Source of the DNA: Actinomycetes bacterium
GTDB lineage: Bacteria > Actinomycetota > Actinomycetes > Mycobacteriales > Mycobacteriaceae
Direction of reading: 5' to 3'
Length of the DNA: 64,000 nucleotides
Assembly: GCA_023460175.1 (NCBI GenBank)
Contig: JAEWRC010000166.1
Span: 62,001-126,000 of the forward strand
Shown here one piece after another: positions 41,882 to 49,829 of this stretch. The number at the start of each line of letters is the position of its first letter. Position 1 is the stretch's first letter. Made by a program: the position numbers and the translations under genes. A model generated the notes under the pieces. That model was not told the origin of the DNA. It saw only the letters and a program-made list of their open reading frames with translations, and did no database searches.

Positions 41882-42208
41882 TCACCAGTCGCCCATGCCG
41901 GGGCCCGGCGCCCAGGGACCCTCGAAGCCCTCGGCGGTGGTGCCGTTGACGGCCTTGACCGAGTCGCGGGTGTCGCCCTGGGCGTTGATCTCGCCGGCGT
42001 CGGCGAGGCGGGCCTGCGACAGACCGCGCGCGACGCTGGGGTCGACGATGCGCAGCCACTGGTCGGAGACCACCGAGGCCTGCCGGCTGCGAACCTCGGG
42101 GCCGGGGGCCATTTCCTCGACCTCGGCGTTGGCCGATGCGGTGCCGAAGGTGATCAGACCCGCGGCGAGCGCGAAGGCGCCGATTCCCACGGTGGCCAGC
42201 TTCTTCAT
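41882..42208 (-). CDS. Small exported protein of unknown function
   Basis: 108 residues. A Sec signal (K-K-L-A-T-V-G-I then A-L-A-A-G-L-I) ends near A-S-A-N-A (27). The mature ~80 residues have no Cys, are acidic and Gly/Pro-rich at the end (G-P-W-A-P-G-P-G-M-G-D-W), and show S-V-V-S-D-Q-W-L-R-I-V-D in the middle. The gene has its own terminator and long leader, and lies next to tRNA-Ala. Family not recognised. Mycobacteria have many such short secreted proteins. Confidence 0.8.
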   Translation of the reverse strand: MKKLATVGIGAFALAAGLITFGTASANAEVEEMAPGPEVRSRQASVVSDQWLRIVDPSVARGLSQARLADAGEINAQGDTRDSVKAVNGTTAEGFEGPWAPGPGMGDW

Positions 42209-42366
42209 GTGCGTACCCCTTTGCAGTAGGCAGAAAACTCGAGTGTTAGGGCGAAGTCCAGATTCAGCCTAACAGCGAATCGCCAACTGCGCGCGTCGAG
42301 CGAAAAGGTGGGATCAATCCAGGTCAGCGGGAAGAAAAGGCCCGCCTGGCCCGGGTACAAATTCTG

Positions 42367-42439
42367 TGGAGCTAAGGGGAATCGAACCCCTGACCTACTC
42401 GATGCGAACGAGTCGCGCTACCAACTGCGCCATAGCCCC
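42367..42439 (-). tRNA. tRNA-Ala (anticodon CGC)
   Basis: A 73-base cloverleaf. The acceptor GGGGCTA pairs with TAGCTCC (one G-U), discriminator A; D loop with AGTTGGTAGCGC; anticodon stem ACTCG/CGAGT around TTCGCAT, anticodon CGC; T arm GGTTCGATTCC. CCA is not encoded. It reads GCG, a very frequent codon in this genome. Confidence 0.96.
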
Positions 42440-42490
42440 TTGACCGCTAGGAGGTTACCAGCCTGGCGGCGCTGACAAGAAATTGCCTCG

Positions 42491-43651
42491 TCACTGACCG
42501 GCCGCCCGCGGCAGGTCATATCCCCGGGCGAACGGCACGTAGTCCAGGTGCTCGAACTCGGGGTCCTCGTCGTCGATTTCGAGCACCGCCGCACCGGGTT
42601 GACGCAGCCGGGCCGGCACTACGTCAAGATCGCGGTCCTGGGTGTTCTCGACGCCGAGTCGCGAGCGCGCCATCCGCTGCATCCGCCGCCGACGCAACCG
42701 CTCCTCAATCCGCGTCTGGCGACGCAGGTAGGCCAGGTACAGGACGGTCATCGTGGCCACCGCGGCACACACCCACCAGTTGACCGGGGACAGCAGGAAG
42801 GCCGCCGCCGCGGAGGCCACCAACAGGACGGCCATGACCGACAGCGTGTTCTTGCGGAAGCGGTACTTGCGCGCGCTGACCGCCGCGGCGGTTTGGGAGT
42901 GGTAGCGCCGATCGCGGTTCAGCGGTACCGCGGCCGTGGCGGGTTCGGCCTCGGCCTCGAGCCCCGAGGTGTCCTCGACGTACTCGTATTCGTTTCGGGC
43001 GCCCTCGAATTCGGTGAAGTCTTCCTCTTCGGCCTGCGGCTCGGTCTCGGGTTCGGGTTCGGCCTCGACATCGGCCTCCGCCTCGATCTCCGTCTCGACG
43101 GGGACTTCAGCCACGGGCTCGGGCTGGGGCTCCGGTTCCGGCGCAGGTTCGGGAGCGGGCGCGGGTTCCGGCTGCGCGTCGGCGAACTCGAGCGGAAGCT
43201 CCTCGGTCTGCAGGGCATCGCCCTTGAACTCGACCTTCAGTTCGCCCTTCAGCGTCCCGACCGGCAGAGCCCCGGAGTCCTCGTCGACGACGTCGACGTC
43301 GAGGTAGTCCGGCCCGTCTTCCGCGGCCACCGAGGTCACGACCGCCATCGTCCGACTGCGCGACGGCTTGCCCGTCACCACCACCGGGCCGGTCGCGTCG
43401 TCGTCGTAATCGTCGAGGTCGTCGTCGGCGCCGGTGTCGTGTTGCCAATCGGGATCGCTGGCGTGACCTGCCGCGGGTCGGCCGCGCTTGATCAACCGGG
43501 CGGCACGGCCGGTGTTGAGCACGCGGGTGGCCAGCGCGACGTCACTGGTGCGCTTCACCGCATCGCGCTTGTTGACGAGCATGGGCACCAGCACGAACAG
43601 CCAGAGCACCACGAGCGAAATCCACAGCAGAGATTGGGGGATGCTTGGCAT
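42491..43651 (-). CDS. GLPR/SepX-like membrane protein of cell division and polar growth
   Basis: 386 residues. One N-terminal membrane segment (~8-27), then a basic stretch, a long disordered acidic region (~70-240) dominated by Glu/Pro/Ala and Asp, and two closely spaced membrane helices (~266-312) followed by an Arg-rich helix (R-R-R-R-M-Q-R-M). In Corynebacterium this architecture belongs to GLPR, the membrane receptor of the gephyrin-like protein Glp, and in Streptomyces to SepX. Glp lies two genes downstream here. Position corresponds to Rv0996. Assignment rests on architecture and context. Confidence 0.8.
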   Translation of the reverse strand: MPSIPQSLLWISLVVLWLFVLVPMLVNKRDAVKRTSDVALATRVLNTGRAARLIKRGRPAAGHASDPDWQHDTGADDDLDDYDDDATGPVVVTGKPSRSRTMAVVTSVAAEDGPDYLDVDVVDEDSGALPVGTLKGELKVEFKGDALQTEELPLEFADAQPEPAPAPEPAPEPEPQPEPVAEVPVETEIEAEADVEAEPEPETEPQAEEEDFTEFEGARNEYEYVEDTSGLEAEAEPATAAVPLNRDRRYHSQTAAAVSARKYRFRKNTLSVMAVLLVASAAAAFLLSPVNWWVCAAVATMTVLYLAYLRRQTRIEERLRRRRMQRMARSRLGVENTQDRDLDVVPARLRQPGAAVLEIDDEDPEFEHLDYVPFARGYDLPRAAGQ

Positions 43652-43719
43652 GGTGGCCTGCTCCTTTCCCCTTCAGGCTAGGTCTGCGACCAGCGCAGCC
43701 GTGGACGGCGCGCCGAGAC

Positions 43720-43737
43720 AATTACACACCTGTAATT
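43720..43737. promoter_or_regulatory. Palindrome AATTACA-cacc-TGTAATT upstream of the GLPR-like gene
   Basis: Perfect 7-base arms lie 69 bases upstream of the GLPR-like start and ~165 bases beyond the rimJ stop side. It is AT-rich in a ~70% GC chromosome, hence a probable operator. The binding protein is unknown. Confidence 0.5.
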
Positions 43738-43767
43738 CGCAGGTTACAAGCACCAACAGCCTCAAAA

Positions 43768-43785
43768 GTCACATTAGTAACACTG
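43768..43785. promoter_or_regulatory. MtrA-like direct repeat GTCACAtta-GTAACActg
   Basis: Two adjacent 9-mers match the GTnACA form of MtrA boxes described at mycobacterial oriC and cell-wall genes. A third GTTACA occurs at 43743. They lie ~120 bases upstream of the division gene. Match is by eye; no footprint evidence exists here. The rest of the 234-base gap (43652-43885) shows no gene. Confidence 0.4.
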
Positions 43786-43885
43786 GTTGCGTGAATTCGA
43801 CGCCTCGGGCCGCGAAAGTGCCCCCAGGGTCGTGCGCGCGCGGGCGACAACAGCCCTCGAGGCAATCTCGGCGGGAAGACCAACC

Positions 43886-44497
43886 CTATGCCCAGTGCGC
43901 CCGCCCGGCCCGCACCAGCGACGCCGCCAACGAGCCCGCCACCTCCTCGACCGTGATCGCCACCAGCAGATGATCGCGCCAACCCCCGTCGACGTCGAGG
44001 TAGCGCCGCAGCAGGCCCTCCTCGCGGAAGCCGACCTTGCCCAGCACCGACCGGCTCGCGACGTTCTCGGGGCGCACCGTCGCCTCGACGCGATGCAGGC
44101 GCACCGGACCGAAGCAGTGGTCGACGCCCAGCGCCAGCGCGGCCGTCGCCACCCCGCGACCGGTGACCTCGCTGTGCACCCAGTAGCCGATCCAGGCCGA
44201 GCGCAGCGCGCCGTGGGTGACGTTGCCGATGGTCAACTGCCCGACGAAGCGCCCGTCGAGTTCGATGACGTAGGGCAGGATGCGGCCCCGGCGCGCCTCG
44301 GACCGCAACGCCGAACACACCGAGGGCCAGGCCGAAAGCGCGTGCCGCGCAACCCAATCCACCTCCGCCGACGGCTCCCACGGCTCGAGGAAGGGCCGGT
44401 CGGAGATCCGCAGCCGACTCCAGGTCGCGGCGTCGCGCATCCGGATCGGGCGCAGCCGCACCACCCCGGCCGCCACCCGCAACGGCCCCACCGTCAT
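43886..44497 (-). CDS. rimJ: RimJ-type GNAT acetyltransferase
   Basis: 203 residues from ATG 44497 (M-T-V-G-P-L); a TTG at 44545, one base after the glp stop, would add 16 residues. GNAT fold with the acetyl-CoA loop (V-T-G-R-G-V-A-T-A-A) and the late N-V-A-S-R-S-V-L-G-K-V-G-F motif common to RimJ/RimL ribosomal-protein N-acetyltransferases. Substrate is not proven. The gene lies between glp and the GLPR-like gene, as Rv0995 does, so it is transcribed with glp. Confidence 0.9.
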   Translation of the reverse strand: MTVGPLRVAAGVVRLRPIRMRDAATWSRLRISDRPFLEPWEPSAEVDWVARHALSAWPSVCSALRSEARRGRILPYVIELDGRFVGQLTIGNVTHGALRSAWIGYWVHSEVTGRGVATAALALGVDHCFGPVRLHRVEATVRPENVASRSVLGKVGFREEGLLRRYLDVDGGWRDHLLVAITVEEVAGSLAASLVRAGRAHWA

Positions 44498-44546
44498 CGG
44501 CCATCCGGGATGGATGGTGCTCGGGCCGAAGAAGAAGCGGGACAAC

Positions 44547-45791
44547 TCAACCGCGCTGGGCGAGGAATGCGACGTCGACCACTTCGCCGGTGCGGATCTC
44601 CTCGGCCTCGCTGGGAACCTGCACCAGACAGTTCGCCTCGGCCAGGGTCGCCAGCAGATGCGACGACACCCCGGGGGCCCCGCCGAGCGCCTGCACCAGG
44701 TACTCGCCGGTGTCCTGATCGCGCATCAGCTGCCCGCGCAGGAAACCCTTCCGCCCCGGCACCGACGAGATCGGCGCCAGGGTGCGCGCCTGCACCACGC
44801 GCCGCATCGGTTGCCGCTTGCCCAGCGACAACCGGATCAGCGGACGCACCATGACCTCGAAGACCACCAGCGCGGACACCGGATTCGCCGGCAGCAGGAA
44901 CACCGGGACGCCCTCGTTGCCCAGCTGGCCGAAGCCCTGCACGGAACCGGGATGCATCGCGATGCGCGACACCTCCATCTCCCCCAGCTCCGACAGCACC
45001 GCGCGCACACCCTCGGCGGCCGCGCCGCCGACCGCGCCCGCGATCACCACGATCTCCGAGCGGCTCAGTTGCCCCTCGACCACCTCGCGCAGCTTCTCCG
45101 GGTGGCTGTCGACGATGCCGACGCGGTTGACCTCGGCGCCCGCATCGCGACCGGCCGCGGCCAGGGCATACGAATTGACGTCGTAGACCTGCCCGTTGCC
45201 CGGGGTGCGGGAGATGTCCACCAGCTCGCCGCCGACCGAGAGCACCGACAGCCGCGGCCGCGGATGCACCAGGACCCGTTCGCGGCCCACCGCCGCCAGC
45301 AGGCCGACCTGCGCCGCGCCGATGATCGTGCCGGCGCGCACCGCGACGTCGCCAGGCTGCACGTCGTCGCCGGTGCGCCGGACGTAGGCACCGGAGCGCA
45401 CGCCGCGCAACACCCGCACCTTGGCCTGCCCGCCGTCGGTCCACCGCAGCGGCAGCACCGCATCGGCCAACGTCGGCATCGGCGCACCGGTCTGCACCCG
45501 GGCGGCCTGGCGCGGCTGCAACCGGCTCGGGGTTCGCGTCCCGGCCTCGATCACGCCCATCACCGGCAGGCTCAGTTGCCCGTGGCCGGACTCGTCGCCG
45601 ACGCCCAACACGTCGACGCTGCGCACCGCGTATCCGTCGATGGCGGCCTGGTCGAAGCCGGGCAGCGGCCGCTCGGTCACCACTTCCTCGGCACACATCA
45701 ACCCCTGCGCCTCGGCGATCGCCACTCGGACAGGACGGGGTGCCACAGCTGCGGCCTGCACTCTGGCCTGCTGCTCTTCAACCGAACGCAC
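44547..45791 (-). CDS. Gephyrin-like protein Glp (annotated as MoeA1 in mycobacteria)
   Basis: 414 residues with the MoeA fold order: N-terminal domain I/II with P-G-F-D-Q-A-A-I-D-G-Y-A, V-Q-T-G-A-P-M-P, central MogA-like domain III, and C-terminal domain IV. The molybdate-insertion loop normally S/T-G-G-x-S-x-G-D-x-D reads A-G-A-V-G-G-A-A-A-E-G-V, so the catalytic Ser, Gly-Asp and Asp are gone. This fits Glp, the FtsZ-binding gephyrin relative that works with GLPR in Corynebacteriales, better than a molybdopterin enzyme. It lies between galU and rimJ, as in Rv0994. Confidence 0.88.
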   Translation of the reverse strand: MRSVEEQQARVQAAAVAPRPVRVAIAEAQGLMCAEEVVTERPLPGFDQAAIDGYAVRSVDVLGVGDESGHGQLSLPVMGVIEAGTRTPSRLQPRQAARVQTGAPMPTLADAVLPLRWTDGGQAKVRVLRGVRSGAYVRRTGDDVQPGDVAVRAGTIIGAAQVGLLAAVGRERVLVHPRPRLSVLSVGGELVDISRTPGNGQVYDVNSYALAAAGRDAGAEVNRVGIVDSHPEKLREVVEGQLSRSEIVVIAGAVGGAAAEGVRAVLSELGEMEVSRIAMHPGSVQGFGQLGNEGVPVFLLPANPVSALVVFEVMVRPLIRLSLGKRQPMRRVVQARTLAPISSVPGRKGFLRGQLMRDQDTGEYLVQALGGAPGVSSHLLATLAEANCLVQVPSEAEEIRTGEVVDVAFLAQRG

Positions 45792-45840
45792 TATGCGCCT
45801 TTCCGCCGTACGGCCCGGATTCTGTCGAGCCGACGGCCAA

Positions 45841-46761
45841 CTACTGCTCGGTCAGGCCCAACCGCTCAACCAACCAGCTACGCAGTTCCGGGCCGTAGTC
45901 GTCACGATCCAAGGCAAAGTCAACCGCAGCCTTGAGGTAGCCGCCGGGATTTCCCAAGTCGTGTCTAGACCCACGGTGCACGACCACATGCACCGGGTGG
46001 CCCTCGTCGATCAACATCGAGATCGCGTCGGTGAGCTGAATCTCGCCGCCCACGCCGCGGTCGATGCGGCGCAGCGCGTCGAAGATCGCGCGGTCCAGGA
46101 CGTAGCGGCCGGCCGCGGCGTAGGGCGACGGGGCGTCGGCGGCGTCGGGCTTTTCCACCATGCCCTTGACGCGCAGAACGTTGGGGTTGGCCGCATCCGG
46201 GACGGCCTCGACGTCGAAGACGCCGTAGGCGCTGATCTCGTCGGGGGGCACCTCGATGGCGCACAGCACCGAACCGCCGCGCTTGGCCCGCACCTTGGAC
46301 ATGGTCTCGAGCACCCCGGTGGGCAGCACCAGGTCGTCGGGCAGCAGCACCGCAACGGCGTCCTCGTCGGGCAGCAGCACCTTCTCGACGCAGGCCACGG
46401 CGTGTCCGAGCCCCAGGGGTTCGGCCTGGACCACCGATTCGACCTTGATCAACGCGGGTGCGCGCCGCACCTTCTCCAGCATCACCTGCTTGCCGCGGGC
46501 CTCGAGGGTGCCCTCCAGGACCAGGTCCTCCACGAAGTGCGCGACCACGCTGTCCTTGCCCTCGGAGGTGACGATCACCAACCGTCCGGCGCCGGCGGAT
46601 GCGGCCTCGGCGGCCACCAGTTCGATCCCCGGGGTGTCCACCACCGGCAACAGTTCCTTGGGCACGGTCTTGGTGGCGGGCAGGAAACGGGTGCCCAAAC
46701 CCGCCGCCGGCACGATTGCCGTATGCGGGATCGGTACGTCAGGCCCCTCAGACATGGTCAT
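45841..46761 (-). CDS. galU: UTP-glucose-1-phosphate uridylyltransferase
   Basis: 306 residues from ATG 46761; ATG 46755 (M-S-E-G-P) is equally possible and better spaced from AGGG. Nucleotidyltransferase signature G-L-G-T-R-F-L-P-A-T-K near residue 20, P-K-E-L-L-P, and the UDP-glucose site V-E-K-P. It makes UDP-glucose for glycogen, trehalose and cell-wall galactan (via UDP-Gal). It lies 49 bases upstream of glp on the same strand and is divergent from the folate cyclo-ligase gene. Confidence 0.96.
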   Translation of the reverse strand: MTMSEGPDVPIPHTAIVPAAGLGTRFLPATKTVPKELLPVVDTPGIELVAAEAASAGAGRLVIVTSEGKDSVVAHFVEDLVLEGTLEARGKQVMLEKVRRAPALIKVESVVQAEPLGLGHAVACVEKVLLPDEDAVAVLLPDDLVLPTGVLETMSKVRAKRGGSVLCAIEVPPDEISAYGVFDVEAVPDAANPNVLRVKGMVEKPDAADAPSPYAAAGRYVLDRAIFDALRRIDRGVGGEIQLTDAISMLIDEGHPVHVVVHRGSRHDLGNPGGYLKAAVDFALDRDDYGPELRSWLVERLGLTEQ

Positions 46762-46831
46762 CACCCTAACTAGATACACGTTCACCGCTCAGTATGGCGC
46801 TGCTCGTCCCCCGTTTTGACTACCTGTCATT

Positions 46832-47428
46832 GTGGACGCTGTGACCCCCGACGCGAAGGCAGAACTGCGCACCCGGCTGCTCGCCGACCGCAAGGCGTTG
46901 CCCGCCCCGCAGCGGGCCGCCGAGGCCGAGGCCGTGACGTCGGCGCTGCTCGGCTGGTTGCCCGCGCACGCCCGGACGGTCTGCGCCTACGTTCCGGTGG
47001 GCACCGAACCCGGGTCGCCGGCGATGCTCGACGCGCTGGACGACGCGGGTCTGCGGGTGTTGTTGCCGCTGGCGCTCAGCGCGGGACCGGAGCGCACCGC
47101 CCTGCCGTTGCGCTGGGCGCGCTACGTCCCGGGGGAACTGGCCAAGGCCGACTTCGGTCTGCTGGAACCTACCGGCGCGCAGCTGCCCGCCGAGGCCATC
47201 AGCGAGGCCGACGTGGTGATCGTGCCGGCGCTGGCGGTGGATCGCCGCGGGACACGGCTGGGCCGGGGCGCCGGCTTCTACGACCGCTCGCTGCCGCTGC
47301 GCGGGGCGTCGGCGGCGCTGTTGGCCATCGTGCGCGACGACGAGTTCGTCGACGAGTTACCCGCCCAGCCGCACGATGTGCCGATGACCCACGTACTCAC
47401 GCCGTCGCACGGTGTGCGGCCGCTCTGA
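46832..47428 (+). CDS. 5-formyltetrahydrofolate cyclo-ligase
   Basis: 198 residues from GTG 46832 (GTG 46841 also possible). It has the conserved ATP/folate loop G-R-G-A-G-F-Y-D-R near 145, with R-R-G-T-R-L before it. It converts 5-formyl-THF to methenyl-THF, clearing an inhibitor of folate enzymes. Position corresponds to Rv0992c. It is followed after 118 bases by ruc, whose own CIRCE-controlled promoter lies in the gap. Confidence 0.95.
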   Translation: MDAVTPDAKAELRTRLLADRKALPAPQRAAEAEAVTSALLGWLPAHARTVCAYVPVGTEPGSPAMLDALDDAGLRVLLPLALSAGPERTALPLRWARYVPGELAKADFGLLEPTGAQLPAEAISEADVVIVPALAVDRRGTRLGRGAGFYDRSLPLRGASAALLAIVRDDEFVDELPAQPHDVPMTHVLTPSHGVRPL

Positions 47429-47494
47429 GATCAGCGCGCATCGAAGAAGCTTGGCCCTTCCCGCATCGGGAATGGGGAACGCCACATAGCGGTT

Positions 47495-47521
47495 CTAGCA
47501 CTTGAGACGGTAGAGTGCTAA
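47495..47521 (+). promoter_or_regulatory. CIRCE element (HrcA operator) upstream of ruc
   Basis: CTAGCACTT-gagacggta-GAGTGCTAA: the right arm is a perfect CIRCE half-site (GAGTGCTAA), the left matches TTAGCACTC at 7 of 9 positions, and the spacer is exactly 9 bases. It lies 28 bases before the ruc start, so HrcA should repress ruc as it does groES and groEL. Confidence 0.88.
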
Positions 47522-47549
47522 CGGTCCTTATCATTTCCTGGAGGTTTTG

Positions 47550-47858
47550 GTGCCCACCTACAGCTACGCGTGTACCGACTGCGGTGATCGTTTCGACGCG
47601 GTGCAGGCCTTCACGGACGACGCCCTGACCAGCTGCACCAAGTGCGAGGGTCGGCTGCGGAAGTTGTTCAACTCCGTCGGCGTGGTGTTCAAGGGCAGCG
47701 GTTTCTACCGCACCGACAGCCGCGAATCCGGCAAGAACTCCTCGGTCAAGAGCGAGAAGTCGTCCGACTCGTCGTCCTCATCCTCGTCGTCGGAGAAGTC
47801 GTCGAGCGGTTCGAGCGACAAGAGTTCGTCGTCGGCGCCGGCCTCCGCCGCCAGCTGA
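47550..47858 (+). CDS. ruc: FmdB-family zinc-ribbon chaperone Ruc
   Basis: 102 residues from GTG 47550, with GGAGG five bases upstream. A four-Cys zinc ribbon (Cys8, 11, 29, 32) heads the protein, and the last ~40 residues are a Ser/Lys-rich disordered tail. This is the layout of M. tuberculosis Rv0991c, described as Ruc, an oxidation-activated chaperone with unstructured C-terminus that feeds DnaK. The CIRCE operator upstream supports heat-shock control and the same identity. Confidence 0.9.
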   Translation: MPTYSYACTDCGDRFDAVQAFTDDALTSCTKCEGRLRKLFNSVGVVFKGSGFYRTDSRESGKNSSVKSEKSSDSSSSSSSSEKSSSGSSDKSSSSAPASAAS

Positions 47859-47947
47859 CTGTCGAATCTGTACGCAACCTCGCGGCTTATCCACAGCGGG
47901 GTGTTCGCGCGCACAACGCCGGCGTCGAAGCCGCTTAGTGTGCGGCC

Positions 47948-48610
47948 ATGGCCCCGGGTGACTCGTCGCTGAATCCGACCGCGCTGACCCGGCTGCGCCA
48001 GGCCCTGCAACCGGACTGGGTGCACACGGTGCGGGCCCGGCGCATCGCCGCGGGCGTCCTGGTCCTGCTCGCCGGGGCCTCGGCACTGCGCGCCAACCCC
48101 GACGGCGATCAGGCGGCCGTGCTGGTGGCCGCGCATGATCTGGCACCCGGGGTCGCGCTGACGGCCGCGGACCTCCGCGTCGAGCACCAACCGGCCGCGA
48201 CCCTTCCCGACGGCGCGCAGTCCGATCTCGCCGTCGCCGAGGGCGCAACAGTGGCCGGCCCGGTGCGCCGGGGCGAGGTGTTGACCGACGTCCGGTTGCT
48301 GGGTTCGCGCTTGGCGAAGACGACGGCGGGTCCCGACGCCCGCATCGTGCCGGTGCAGTTGGCCGACAACGCGGTGCTCGACGTGATCCGCGGCGGCGAC
48401 GTCGTGGACATCCTGGCGGCCCCGGATTCCGAGCCGAGCGCCCAACCACGCGTGGTTGCCACCGACGCCGTGGTGGTGCTGGTCTCGCAGCGACCGAAAG
48501 CGACGACGGGGGCCAACGACCGGGTCGTCCTGATCGCGCTGCCCGCCCCGGCGGCAAACAATGTGGCGGGCGCGGCGCTGACCCAGGCGCTGACGCTCAC
48601 GCTGCACTGA
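47948..48610 (+). CDS. SAF-domain membrane protein (CpaB/RcpC-like)
   Basis: 220 residues. One N-terminal membrane segment ([12 protein letters not shown], ~35-48), then an SAF domain ([16 protein letters not shown] at ~62-77) and a C-terminal beta domain ([12 protein letters not shown]). CpaB/RcpC proteins act in Flp pilus assembly, but no other pilus gene is near, so the role here is open. Position corresponds to Rv0990c. The 89-base gap before it contains TTATCCACA (see rejected items). Confidence 0.87.
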   Translation: MAPGDSSLNPTALTRLRQALQPDWVHTVRARRIAAGVLVLLAGASALRANPDGDQAAVLVAAHDLAPGVALTAADLRVEHQPAATLPDGAQSDLAVAEGATVAGPVRRGEVLTDVRLLGSRLAKTTAGPDARIVPVQLADNAVLDVIRGGDVVDILAAPDSEPSAQPRVVATDAVVVLVSQRPKATTGANDRVVLIALPAPAANNVAGAALTQALTLTLH

Positions 48611-48702
48611 CGCCGTTCTGCACCGATGGCGCACTTCCCGTGGCAAACAGGACTACCTTTGGCGATGCCAAAGCACTTCATCTCGGAGAAAGGGCCGTCC
48701 CT

Positions 48703-49134
48703 ATGTTGAAGGGATTCAAGGAGTTCATATCGCGCGGCAACGTGATCGACCTCGCGGTCGCCGTTGTCATCGGTGCGGCGTTCACCGGGTTGGTGACCGC
48801 GTTCACCGACAGCGTGGTCCAGCCGCTGATCGACAGGATCGGGGCCAACCCCGACGAGCCCTACGGGATCCTGCGCATCCCACTCGGCGGCGAACAGTTC
48901 ATCGATCTGAACGCCGTGCTGTCGGCGACCATCAACTTCTTGCTCGTCGCGTTGGTCCTCTACTTCGTCATCGTGCTGCCGTACAAGAAGCTCAAGGAAC
49001 GCGACGCCAAGGTCGACGAGGAAGACACTGAGCTCACTCTGCTCACCGAGATCCGAGATCTGTTGCAGCAGAACGCTAATGGCTCCACCTCGGGTCGGCA
49101 CGGTGCGCCGCCGCGGCCCGGCGCCCCGCAGTAG
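48703..49134 (+). CDS. mscL: Large-conductance mechanosensitive channel
   Basis: 143 residues from ATG 48703 (M-L-K-G-F-K-E-F), with GGAGAAAGG upstream. N-terminal amphipathic helix, TM1 ([16 protein letters not shown]), a periplasmic loop, TM2 ([14 protein letters not shown]) and a cytoplasmic helix with acidic residues. The Gly/Val pore-lining pattern of TM1 is typical. It opens under hypo-osmotic shock. A hairpin at 49149 ends the transcript. An in-frame upstream ATG (48640) adds a non-conserved stretch and is rejected. Confidence 0.96.
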   Translation: MLKGFKEFISRGNVIDLAVAVVIGAAFTGLVTAFTDSVVQPLIDRIGANPDEPYGILRIPLGGEQFIDLNAVLSATINFLLVALVLYFVIVLPYKKLKERDAKVDEEDTELTLLTEIRDLLQQNANGSTSGRHGAPPRPGAPQ

Positions 49135-49148
49135 GCATCCCCTACAAA

Positions 49149-49183
49149 AAATCGCCCCCGGCGCGGATGCCGGGGGGCGATTT
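49149..49183. terminator. Bidirectional terminator between mscL and the porin gene
   Basis: AAATCGCCCCCGGC-gcggat-GCCGGGGGGCGATTT has a 14-bp stem with one bulge. On the minus strand it runs into TTTTTT, an ideal intrinsic terminator for the porin gene (stop 49197). It can also end mscL. Confidence 0.88.
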
Positions 49184-49196
49184 CTGTGAGCGAAGG

Positions 49197-49829
49197 TCAG
49201 TTCATGTTCCAGGGCTCGCCGTAGGTGGTGACGCTGTCACCGGTCGAGGAGATCAACCGGGCGAACGGACGCAGCAGCACACCGCCGGCAGCACCGGTGA
49301 CGGTGCCGTGTGCGTTGGAGACGACCACGGAGCCTTCCTCGCCCGCGACGTCCACCGAGAAGGTGGCGACTTCCTGGATGCCGGGGCCGTTGCCCAGGTC
49401 AGCGGAGATCGACACACCGGGGAACAGCGGCGGGGTCACGATACCGGAGAAGGCACCGAGGTCACCACCCTCAAGACCGTCGAACGCGATGTTCGGGGTG
49501 GTGTAGCTGAAGTTGATGCCCACACCCAGTGACCAGGGGAAGCCGACCTGGTAACCGAGTTCCAGGACGCCCTCGAAGTCGTCGGCGCCCTCGCCGGCGA
49601 CGTTGTAGGAGGCCTTGCCGGAGTGGAACCACTCGCGGGTCAGCCGGTTGCGGTCAAGGGGGAACACACCATTGAGGAAGGTGTCCCACTGCTGGATCGT
49701 CAGGGTGCGGCCCTGTCCGTCCACGACGCTCAGCTCATTGTCCAAGCCAGCATGTGAGGTGCCCGTGCTCACGAACATCGTGGCGAATGCGGCGAGGATC
49801 GCCACCAGCACCCGACTGATTACCTTCAT
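49197..49829 (-). CDS. MspA-family outer-membrane porin
   Basis: 210 residues. A 27-residue signal ends in S-H-A before G-L-D-N-E-L, and the C-terminus reads E-P-W-N-M-N, both as in MspA. Long stretches are near-identical to MspA as I remember it (F-H-S-G-K-A, F-P-W-S-L-G-V-G-I-N-F, S-V-T-T-Y-G). The octameric goblet lets small hydrophilic solutes cross the mycolate membrane. At the constriction Asp90 is kept but 91 is Gly and 93 is Glu (MspA has Asp-Asp-x-Asp), with a one-residue-shorter, Pro-poor loop after it. Neighbour mscL and position suggest an MspC-type paralogue. Confidence 0.95.
   Translation of the reverse strand: MKVISRVLVAILAAFATMFVSTGTSHAGLDNELSVVDGQGRTLTIQQWDTFLNGVFPLDRNRLTREWFHSGKASYNVAGEGADDFEGVLELGYQVGFPWSLGVGINFSYTTPNIAFDGLEGGDLGAFSGIVTPPLFPGVSISADLGNGPGIQEVATFSVDVAGEEGSVVVSNAHGTVTGAAGGVLLRPFARLISSTGDSVTTYGEPWNMN

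Noticed and set aside
47887..47895. TTATCCACA, a perfect E. coli-type DnaA box between ruc and the SAF gene
   Set aside because: A single 9-mer with no cluster or AT-rich unwinding element; may be chance or a titration site, so not reported as an origin.
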